Assembly (NCBI GenBank): GCA_047967505.1
Contig: CM106541.1
Strand: one strand, 5' to 3'
Source of the DNA: Dipteris shenzhenensis
Lineage: Eukaryota; Polypodiophyta; Polypodiopsida; Gleicheniales
Length of the DNA: 64,000 nt
The notes under the pieces are model-generated. The model did no database searches and had not been told where the DNA came from. It saw only the letters and a program-made list of their open reading frames with translations. Positions 55,101 to 64,000 of the stretch are shown here, in pieces. The stretch's first letter is position 1, and every line of letters begins with the position of its first letter. Both the position numbers and the translations under genes were made by a program.

Positions 55101-55502
55101 TTATTTTTCACCACTCAAGATCCATTGGCATATTATTTTGATTTGAGTAGGCATAGCATCTAGAGGCATTTTATGTAAAACTAAGGGGCATTTTGAAGCT
55201 AGGTGCCCAAATTTTTGGCATTCAAAGCATGCTCCTACAAATAAACCCCATTTGATCTTATAATAAGCAATCCCCATAGCAACATTATTTACTATAACAG
55301 AGTATGTGGGGCTATTTGTATCCCACAAAATGCAAAAACTATTAGAATTTCCATTCGGCCTTGTTGGATGCACCACTTTGCCTAGAGAAGCTGTAATTTT
55401 TGGCAAGAGTAAAGCTAGACATTGAGGAAAATCAACAACCTCCACCCACTCTAGACAATGATCACAACAACACAATGCATCCATAGATGCGTGTACAGAC
55501 AC
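55101..55502 (-). pseudogene. CCHC zinc-knuckle fragment, LINE/gag-like
   Basis: A 133-codon open frame with CFECQKFGHLASKCP (CX2CX4HX4C) near residue 92, preceded by YYKIKWGLFVGA. This layout resembles the RNA-binding ORF1 of plant non-LTR retrotransposons (DUF4283/zf-CCHC_4 type). The N-terminal part overlaps the start of a degraded CACTA array (about 55470), which probably truncated it. Confidence 0.5.
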
Positions 55503-58300
55503 GTTTACTAAATTTTAAAAAAAAAGTGATGGGCACATCTATTTGCACATCTATTAGTGTGTCTATAGACCTGCATGTATAGGCATGCCTATATAATAGA
55601 GAGACATGCCCATAGACATGCTAATAGACGCTCTGTAGGAATTTTTTAAAAAATAGAAAGACACGCTAATAAACGCGCTTATAGATGCTTTGCAAAATTA
55701 AAAAAAAAACAGAATGCTATGTGGTTGAACAGAATGCTGTGTGGTTGCAAGAATCCCATTTCTATAGTGTGCAATGCAAATCTTACAGCCAACTGCATTT
55801 TAATTTGCATGATTCCATGCACCTCAATAGCCGATGATTACAATTTTGAATAAAACATTACAACTTCAAAATGTTTACATCACAAATCATTCACAACATT
55901 GCACAAGGAAATTGAATGCCAAAAAAATAAGAGGAGTCTATATTAATTCATAGCCCAAAAAGTTCTTGTATATACATATAGCATGAAGCCAAGCCACATG
56001 TGGCTTCAAGTACAAAAAAAAAAGAGGAGTGTGTATTACATATAGCACAAAGCCAAGCCAATGGCTTCAAGTACAAAAAAGAATAGCTAGCACTAATTCT
56101 AGCACTACTTCTATGACTAATCAGAGGCATCCTCGTCCTCGCTCCCATCTTCATTGCCATCTTCATCGCCTTCTTCCTCCTCAGTATCCTCGCCTTCTTC
56201 CTCCGCAATATCCCCAGGAGCTACCACATTGACATTTTTAAGTACTTTTAAATACTTCCAAGGGTGCTCCAATAGCCTGGATATACTACTCCTCATTAAT
56301 CAACCCCTCATCATAGAAGTGCCTCCAAGTATGTTGCTTGCGATGTCCACGATGGTAGACTGTCTCTCGACAGGAGCGTATATGAATTCATAGCCCAAAA
56401 AGTGCTTGTATATACATATAGCATGAAGCCAAGACACTTATGGCTTCAAGTGCAAAAAATAAGACGAGTGTATATACATATAGCATGAAGCCAAGCCAAT
56501 GGCTTCAAGTACAAAAAGGAGTAGCTAGCACTAATTCTAGCACTACTTCTATGAGGGTTATGAGTCATGACTAATCGGAGGCATCCTCATCTAGATCGCT
56601 CCCATCTAATTCATTGCCTTCTTCCTCCTCAGTATCCTCTCTTTCCTCTATAATATCCCTAGGAGCTTGTAAACGAGGGACAACATGTGTCAATGTATGA
56701 AAAATCAAATCTTTATTTACAATATTGACATTTTTAAAGTACTTTTAAATACTTGCAAGGGCGCTCCAGTAGCCTAGATATACTGCTCCTTAGTAATCAA
56801 CCCCTCATCATGGAAGTGACTCGAAGTATGTTGCCTATGATGTCTATGATGGTAGGCTATCTCAGTAGGAGTAGGGTATCTACCCACGATATGAAGCTGC
56901 AAGATGACACAATTTGTAGGGGGGTTAGTAAAAAGGAACAACCTCCTAATAAACCACATAAACACAATATAATTTGAGATCGATACTTACAAATTGGGCC
57001 TCCCATGATGCAATGCACCTTGCTACAAAATGCACATTTCCATATCGCTCCATCTGGATCTGTCGTGCCTCCATGTGCTGCAGACTAGGGTCATCTTTTG
57101 CTACCTTCATCGCTTTCTTCCACTCATGTGTATGAGAGGTGTGGGGTTGGCCCCTTGGTGGTTAACTTCCCTCTCTCCAGGAAATCTCGGTTAGTGCGTG
57201 TCTCTTAATCAAAGATCTCTTACTGGGGCAAGGATAATGGTAATCTTTGACTTTGCCCATTTGTCAGTGAACTCAACATTGGATGGATTGGAATACCTCA
57301 TGGGTATAGCATTGATGGTACCATCAGCCAAACCATTTTTCTGCTCTTTGAATTGAATAAAGCAATCTTTGTAGTTGTTATGGACTACAGAGTGCATGAA
57401 GGCCATGATGTCCTTTCCCCGTGCATCCATCAAGATGCTGTCTATCATACAAGATCGTACCATCACCCTCTGACATGTCTGCATCTGAGTTCTCCCCGAC
57501 CCCAGTGCTACCCACAAAGCACTGTGCCGTGCATTCTTTGCCAGAGCTCTCCCTGCTACTACGCCTACTACCATGTCGTGAGATGAGCTACTACGATGGG
57601 CACTTGCCTCTGGAAAAGGGGCTCAGGTGGGTCACTATGTATAAACCCTCTATATCACGTGCGTTCAAGGCCTATATTTAAAATCCCTTATCTGTAAATT
57701 TTTTCATTAATAAAATGTATCCCTTTTCTATACAAATCTATAAATTTTTTCCAAAACTATTTTAAATAGTCCCTTATGTATATTTATTTCTATAAATTTA
57801 AGAAATAAAAAATATCCTTCTGTTGAACTCACGTGATAGGGTTACATATGATGAGTGACCCCCCTGAGAAAAGGGGCTACCGATTGCACGGGAGTATGAT
57901 GGCGGCTCAGCGATCTAGAAGGGCCTTCTAACTGCATAGGAGAAGGGACTCCAGACCGTAGGGGAGAAGGGACTCCTAATGATCAGGGAGACGGCTGGTG
58001 GCTCTGCTGTGGCCTATTGGGCTATCTCGACTCCACAGGAGTAATCTCAGGTGGTGTGGGTGTGGGGTGGTTTGGAGTCTGTACTCTCGACTCATGAGGA
58101 CTGTTTTGAGTGCTCATCATCTATGTATATAACTCTTGTGGAGTGGGAGGGTGCCCCAAAATGTTATATAATTGCTATAATAAGGCATCTCGAGGGTCAG
58201 GTGAGGCTCCTGAAGAGCTTCCTGGCCACATGATAAACTGCACAAAAGAAGAGAAGAAGATTAGAAGAGAAGAGAAGATGGGTTGAAGATAAGAAGAGTA
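55466..58300 (-). pseudogene. Degraded CACTA family A copy (left end and ORF1)
   Basis: 55470-55700 resembles the left subterminal array at 32.33 kb with many CG-to-TG/CA changes. ORF1 exons follow in reverse: acidic tail (about 56125-56215), a small exon with TAYHHRHHR-like sequence present twice (about 56310 and 56850), and the core (57560-57000: GKDIMAFMHSVVHNNY, MRYSNPSNVEFTDKW). An internal duplication of about 450 bp (55.93-56.36 against 56.38-56.87 kb, including TATAGCATGAAGCCAAG) explains the doubled exon. A MITE interrupts the N-terminal exon at 57622. Confidence 0.6.
57622..57868 (-). mobile_element. 247-bp MITE, copy a
   Basis: Ends CTCAGGTGGGTCACT and AGTGACCCCCCTGAG; 8-bp target duplication AAAAGGGG on both sides. 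Inverted in relation to copies b and c. Confidence 0.9.
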
Positions 58301-58309
58301 GAGAAGCAC

Positions 58310-60410
58310 AACAAGACAAAGCAACTATAGACATGCTTGATAGATGTGCAAAATAGCGGGTGCATCTATAGGCATAGATAGAATCTCGGGGGGGTCACTC
58401 ATCATATGTAACCCTATCACGTGAGTTCGATAGAAGGATATTTTCTATTCCTAAAATTTACAGAAATAAATATACATAAGGGACTATTTAAAATAATTTT
58501 GGAAAAAATTTACAGATTTGTATAGAAAAGGGGTACATTTTATTAATGAAAAAATTTACAGATAAGGGATTTTAAATATAGGCCTTGAACGCACGTGATA
58601 TAGAGGGTTTATACATAGTGACCCCCCCGAGGATAGAATAGTGAAAATATGACCATGTCTAATAGCGCAATTATTAACGCATCTAATAACGTGTCTGCAC
58701 TGTCTTTTAGATGCATATTTAGATGCCTTTATAAATGTGCAACAGAGAATACAAAGAGTAGAATTTTGTTGCAGGCTGATAAATGTGCATCACTGCTTTC
58801 CAAACATTTCCTATGATTACTAAAGAATATAATTTTAATAAAAATATCAATGCTTTTTGGCAAACCCACATATACAAAAATTAAGTGAGGTGAGGAGAAT
58901 GAGACAATATATAAAATAGTTTTGCCAATATCAATGATGGGCTATGGTTCCTATGGTTCGATCTCAACCCTCAATGAGATCAACCCTTGCCAAACTATCT
59001 ACTTCAAAATCCAAACCAATGTTGAGATCTACAAATATATTCAGCCCACTACTACTTGTGCTACTCATGTGCTCATCGAAATCAGCATCACCAATGGCAA
59101 GCTCGTCCTCATGGGTAATGGCCTAAATATCTGTATCTCCTATCTCATGATCATACTCCTCTCTTGTATCATGATCATCATCACCTCCATGGCCATGATC
59201 ATCCTCCATATGCTCCATATTAGTAAATGTACTATACATCACTTTGGAACGTGGCGTAATAGGTATGACATGCCACCACCTATTATTATCCACCATTAGT
59301 TGTTGATAGACAACCTAATTCAAACACAAATACAATCATGTTATTTCCCTTGCATCAAAGGTATCAAATATTTAAAAGTGAGTATTTTTATATATGTATA
59401 TAGTACCTATTCACCTTGTTGTGGTAGTACTAGTGTGTCCCTGCTTTGCCAAAACTTTGTGGAGTCAATAGCTACAAAGCCACTTGCATGGCGTTTGATT
59501 GTTGCATTAGGGCCTCTTTCCACCACCTGCTTAAACCACTTGACATCCAAAACATACACAAAGAAGCATCAAAAGTCAAGCTTAATAATATCTTAGATAA
59601 TGCCACAATAATCATCCATGGCTCCATCGGCTCCCTCAAAGCTAGCAATGACACCATAATCTTGTATGTTTCTCTTATATCAATCCGTTGTGTCTAAAAA
59701 TGCTTTCCATCACACCATATAGCATTGAACATAGTACACTACACCAAGACAAAATCAATTGAATAAGCAATCTAAATTTTTGAAAGCTCCTAACTTATGC
59801 ATAACATTCTATATACCGACCTTGCTCATGCATGCTCTAGCATACTCCCATTCTTCCATTGTGATATGCATCCCCTCGTCTCTCTCTGCTCTCTCCATTT
59901 TGTCAAGTAGCCAATCCACATGAATATCCTTTGGAAGTGCTCTTAGATGCTGAGGGTATGGCACATGAGATCTGTGGTGTGTACGAAAGAGGGCCCTTTC
60001 TCCTTGTCTTCTTGCCTTTGCATCCTTGTATCTTGTCACCCATCTTTTCATCACATCACTATTAAGCATGCAATAGAGGTTGATATTATTAAGCAAATCC
60101 ATGTCCATTACTTTGCTGTGTCCTTTCCCTTGAGGCACAATAGAGGTCATCCTTAGGTCTTCATCATCTCTCCATAGTCGTGGGAGAGAGCTATCCACAT
60201 CAACAAGATACTCATAAATATATACAAGTGACTCTTGTACCAACCAACCCTCGACCATGATACCTTGCATTTTTCCTCACAAAACCCTTCAAGGTCTTCA
60301 TGAAGCGCTCGAGGAAGAACAACCATCGTGCATGTACACTGCCACATATAGCAACCTCATCCACTAAATGCACTATGAGATGTAGTTGGCTTGTGAGAAT
60401 AAAATGCAGA
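58310..60410 (-). pseudogene. Inverted CACTA family A 3' part (DUF4216 and TNP2 C-terminus)
   Basis: Starts with the reverse complement of the family A right end (ACAAAGCAACTATAGAC) and subterminal array, then reverse-strand DUF4216 (59690-58930) and the TNP2/DUF4218 C-terminus (60270-59809: GWLVQESLVYIYEYLVDVDS, DIHVDWLLDKMERAERDEG). A stop replaces the same Arg codon as in the family A TNP2 (TAG here). It ends abruptly near 60410, so the 5' TNP2 part is missing. Confidence 0.7.
58385..58631 (+). mobile_element. 247-bp MITE, copy b
   Basis: Ends CTCGGGGGGGTCACT and its complement; target duplication GATAGAAT on both sides. Inserted in the subterminal array of the inverted CACTA copy. Confidence 0.9.
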
Positions 60411-60515
60411 AAGGTGCAAGGTCGTTGGATATAGGTGGGAGGAGAGATTGCTTTCCTCAGAATAGAGATTGCTAAAGAAAGCGCCGCATCGTGTGGCTTC
60501 GGGTTTTAGCCCACA

Positions 60516-60658
60516 GCGTCGCTATATAGCGACACTAGTCAGTCACTATATAGCGATGTCTATATTTAAAGGCATCACTATATAGTGACGGAATAGAGCA
60601 AATCGTCGCTATATAGCGACGGAACAGAGCAAAACGTCGCTATATAGCGACGCTTCAG
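60516..60658. repeat. Left subterminal array, family B copy D
   Basis: Copies of GTCGCTATATAGCGAC and diverged forms (TCACTATATAGTGA). No CACTA terminus is visible upstream, so the left tip is lost. Confidence 0.8.
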
Positions 60659-60759
60659 GACACTTATTGTTTAAAGTTAAAAAAGAAGCTCATAGATGTT
60701 ATTTTATTACGGTTAATATATTTCCTTGCAACTTATGTTGTGATTTTATAAGTGTGCAG

Positions 60760-61941
60760 ATGGAGCGGATGAGTGGAAGCTCATCAAATGATGCGCCAAT
60801 GCTCGGGAGCACAAAGTGGCTTACGAAGAGGTGGTATTGTCATTGCACTCATTGCAAGAGAGAAGTACAACATCAACGTCGTATTATCATGCGCCACTTG
60901 CAAATGTATGGGGAGGAGCCCGAACAAGTACCCACCATTAGTGTTGCACGTGTTGATGGATTATCGGTAAGTCAAAGCTATTTAAGTTCATGGTTAATAT
61001 TGGATACCATTATGATATGAAACCTTGAGACAAGATCTTATATTTACATGAAATCTTAAAACAGGATGAGGAGGCTCACGAGGGTACACATATACCTTCA
61101 CACTTTGAGCAAGACTATAGTCTCCTGGATGATGACGAGGGTATGGTCGACATGATGGATTCTATTTTTAGGGGCACTACATCCCATGTACATGTGATGT
61201 CAGAGTCTGAGGTCAAAATGCAAGAGTTGCAATCAACACAGTTGTATGAGGGTGCTAGGATGTCTAAACTACGTGCTTGTCTCTCAATCTTGAATCTACA
61301 AGTAAAGTATGGGTGGTCGGATACAAGTGTCTCGGCCTTAATGAGGTTAGGTCTTGCATTAATTTGACTCATTATTTGGATATTGTTTGTTTTGAGAATC
61401 ACCATGTATGGATTAGTGTACTGAATCATCATTATTCGAAGCCTATGTATGTTTGAATTGTGATAGATTGCTCCAGAAGATGTTTCCTGCACCAAACACC
61501 ATGCCCGCATCAAGAGATAAAGCGAAGAAGATGCTAACAACAATGGGTATGGCTTATGATACCATCCATGCTTGCTGTAATGACTGTATTCTCTTTCGTC
61601 GTGAGCATGGAGATTTGGCTAGTTGTACGAAATGTGGAGAACAACGATATAGAGATGACTTTCAAGGTGAGCAGATACCGATAAAGGTCTTGAGACACTT
61701 TCCCATCATTGCAAGAATACAGCACATGTTCCGATGCAAATCCATAGTGGAGTTGATGACATGGCATACATCTCATCGGTCCACTGATGACACATTGAGG
61801 ATTCCTGTAGATTGTGCAGCGTGGAAGCACATATACAATCAGTGGCTGGACGTTGCGAGGGAGCCACGCAACTTACATCTTGGACATACCAATGATATGT
61901 TGGTCAGGGGTATCTTGATGTGGACCATGCATTTGATCTAG
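60760..61941 (+). pseudogene. CACTA TNP2 5' part, family B copy D
   Basis: ATG at 60760. Exon 1 has CHCTHCKREVQHQRR (Cys-rich N-terminus). Exon 2 (from about 61066) is acidic and ends LQVKYGWSDTSVSALMR. Exon 3 (from about 61469) has CTKCGEQRYRDDF, VLRHFPIIARIQHMFRC, WHTSHRSTDDTLRIP. It is homologous to family A TNP2 through about residue 260. A deletion then joins GHTNDMLVRG to LMWTMHLI, removing the catalytic core. The MITE copy c follows directly. Confidence 0.7.
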
Positions 61942-61948
61942 ATGAATC

Positions 61949-62195
61949 CTCGGGGGGGTCACTCATCATATGTAACCCTATCACGTGAGTTCAACAGAAG
62001 GATTTTTTTTATTTCTAAAATTTACAAAAATAAATATACATAAGGGACTATTTAAAATAGTTTTGGAAAAAATTTACAGATTTGTATAGAAAAGGAATAC
62101 ATTTTATTCATGAAATTTTTTACAGATAAGGGACTTTAAATATAGGCCTTGAACGCATGTGATATAGAGGGTTTATACATAGTGACCCCCCCGAG
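61949..62195 (+). mobile_element. 247-bp MITE, copy c
   Basis: Ends CTCGGGGGGGTCACT and its complement; target duplication GATGAATC at 61941-61948 and 62196-62203. The homologous family B position at 40557-40564 has GATGAATC once and no insert. Confidence 0.9.
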
Positions 62196-62486
62196 GATGA
62201 ATCTAGCGAAGAAGATGAAGATCACAATATGAGCCAAGAGAAAGATGTGCATAATGACATCGCACGGGAGGAAGATGGAGATCACGATATTGAGGAAGAA
62301 GACAAAGATCATCAAGAATCACCACACTTTATTGAAGAAGATGATCAAGTTCTTTTAGGTGAACGTACGATGCTAGAGTACAATGATGATATAGGAGATC
62401 AACTCGATATAGAGTTAGAGATAGACTTGTTTGGCGCGTTAGACTTGGCTCAAGATGAAACCGTTGATGTAAATGCTCTTCATTGA
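62196..62486 (+). pseudogene. Acidic 3' end of TNP2/DUF4216, family B copy D
   Basis: Encodes the Asp/Glu-rich tail seen at 40.56-40.82 kb (IAREEDGDHDIEEEDKDH, LGERTMLEYNDDIGDQ, then LFGALDLAQDE). The DUF4216 domain itself is deleted. Confidence 0.7.
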
Positions 62487-62654
62487 TTTTTTTCATCTCA
62501 AACTTGGACATGAATATATGAGCTTCAAAGGCTTGATGTACATGCTCTCATACTTTTATTCTCTCAAAAGATCAAACATGTATGAAAATTTTAAAAAAAT
62601 TGCCATTGGAGAAAACTAACTTTTAAGGTCGATATGAGAAAAAAAACTCTCTGT

Positions 62655-62912
62655 AAAACGTCGCTATAAAAAAGTATCTCAATGTTGCTATATTATAGTG
62701 ACACTTACAATTGTGATAAACGTCGCTATATAGCGACTTTAGAAATCATCGCTATATAGCGACTTTAGAAATCATCGCTACATAGCGACGTTTGTCGAAA
62801 GTCGCTATATAGCGACACTTTATGAGATGCGCTTCTAATACCGATGATTAGCATCCCGTGCATGCTAAACATCAGTACTTAAACGTCGCAATAGGATCCG
62901 TGTGTAGTAGTG
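62655..62912. repeat. Right subterminal array and terminus, family B copy D
   Basis: Four or more GTCGCTATATAGCGAC-type palindromes, a degenerate hairpin, then the terminus GTGTGTAGTAGTG (62900-62912). It is inserted in a family A ORF1 sequence, which starts right after it. Confidence 0.8.
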
Positions 62913-63720
62913 CCGCCTTCACTGTCTTCATTGCTTTCTTCCACTCACGCTTGTGAGTGGTGTGGGGCTAGCCCCTTGGTGGTTGACCTTCCTTGATCCT
63001 AGCAATCTCGACTAGTGCCTACCTCTTAAGCGAAGATCTTTTATTGCTAAGTATTGTAACAATATTTGACTTGGCCCATTTATCTATGAACTGAATATCT
63101 CCTGAACATTAGGGGGATTGGGAGCAAACAGTAGTGAGGGTCTCATCAACCAACCTTTTTGGATGGTCTTTGTAGTGAATAAAGCAATCTCTGTAGTTGT
63201 TAGCAATTACAGAGCACATGAAGGCCATGATGTCCTTCCCCTGTGCATCCATCAAGATGCCTCCTATTTGAGTGATGTCATAGTAAATCGTGCCATCACC
63301 CTTTTGCACGTCTGCATCATCATCTGAATCATCCCCATCTCCACCACTACCCCCCCCAAAGTAGGCTGCCATGCATCCCCCACCGCTCTCCCTACGACTA
63401 CGCAAGCGACTCTCGATGGCACGGGAGTACGCTGATGGCTCTGCGAGGTAGAAGGGCCTCTTGACCGCGGGGGGGGGGGAGAAGGGACTCAGCTTTATAG
63501 CCAGCTGGCCTGTCTCGACTCTGCTGGGGTAATCTCAGCTGGTGTGGGATTGGGGTGGTTTGGAGTCTGTACTGCCGACTCCTGGGGGGTGTTTGTAGTA
63601 CCCGTCATGTATGTGTTTTACTCCGCAAGAGTGGGAGGGTGCCTCAAAATGTTATATAACTCTCAAAAGATGGCATCCCCAAGATCAAGTGAGGCTAAAG
63701 ATCCTAGCCACATGATGAAC
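62913..63720 (-). pseudogene. CACTA ORF1 fragment, family A type
   Basis: Reverse-strand homologue of 33.4-34.4 kb: GKDIMAFMCSVIANNYRD, GTIYYDITQIGGILMDAQ, and further 5' pieces of the Ser/Pro-rich N-terminus. It contains frame breaks (around 63110 and 63460). The 3' part of the gene was cut off by the family B copy D insertion. Confidence 0.65.
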
Positions 63721-64000
63721 TGAAGAAAAGAAAAGAAGAAGATTACCATCGAGCATGCCCTTATCACGAGATGTAAAAGAAAAAAAAGAGTGACAGCCTG
63801 ACATTCAGCAAGCATTTACAGACTGGTGCATTCTTTTAATTAGAGTGACAGAAGTCTGTATCTGCTTGCTCAATGTCAGGCTATTGAAGCTTCACATGGA
63901 AAAAGAGAGGTAGGAAAGAGGAAAAGAGAGGAAAAGAGAGGAGAAAAAAGAAAGGAGATAAGAGAGAAAAGAGAGGAGAGGCACAGAGAAAAAGAGAGAA
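63720..64000. other. Short inverted repeat and purine-rich end of window
   Basis: AGTGACAGCCTGACATT at about 63790 has a partial inverted match (AATGTCAGGCT, about 63873). The last 100 bp are GAAAAGAGAGG low-complexity sequence. No gene. Confidence 0.45.

Overview
The window looks like nuclear DNA of a land plant with a large, repeat-rich genome. It carries Ty1-copia and Ty3-gypsy retrotransposons, CACTA (En/Spm) DNA transposons with TNP2, DUF4216 and Ptta-type ORFs, short GT-AG introns, AAACCCTAA telobox motifs and Arabidopsis-type telomere-like units. I see no rRNA, tRNA, CRISPR or prokaryotic operon structure. The non-transposon-like proteins are unfamiliar, which could fit a fern, lycophyte or gymnosperm, but I cannot name the species.

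1-26 kb: a minus-strand tandem array of degenerate Ulp1/C48 (SUMO-protease-like) modules. A terminal-inverted-repeat transposon (about 2836-19644) has inserted into an intron of one module and duplicated TA. Without a later copia insertion it is about 9.36 kb. It carries two plus-strand genes of unknown function, a 178-bp fold-back hairpin, a minus-strand histone H3-like gene and a minus-strand gene that resembles a DDE-type transposase. The H3-like gene has a histone-fold C-terminus, an H3-like N-terminus, two further internal H3-tail-like motifs, and a promoter with a TATA box and two teloboxes. Three in-frame stops break it. This H3-bearing transposon is the most unusual item in the window. 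A young copia element (11898-19346; LTRs 257 and 268 bp; TSD GGAGA) sits inside it.

20-28 kb: remaining Ulp1 modules, an upstream gene of unknown function, a solo-LTR-like promoter region, several degenerate repeat clusters and mostly gene-poor DNA.

28.6-41.2 kb: a gypsy 5' end (primer-binding site and gag start) interrupted by nested CACTA elements. Family B has an apparently intact three-exon ORF1 on the minus strand, a 1.2-kb palindrome-rich satellite and a right end with GTCGCTATATAGCGAC palindromes and a CACTA-type terminus. Family A lies inside it, with a minus-strand ORF1 and a nearly intact plus-strand TNP2-DUF4216 gene.

41.2-55.5 kb: decayed gypsy polyproteins, a 495-bp hAT-like MITE and long degenerate retroelement-like DNA. 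55.5-64 kb: further broken CACTA copies of both families and three 247-bp MITEs, each with a perfect 8-bp target duplication. Most in-frame stops in otherwise open frames can be explained by C-to-T or G-to-A transitions, as expected if methylated transposons are decaying.
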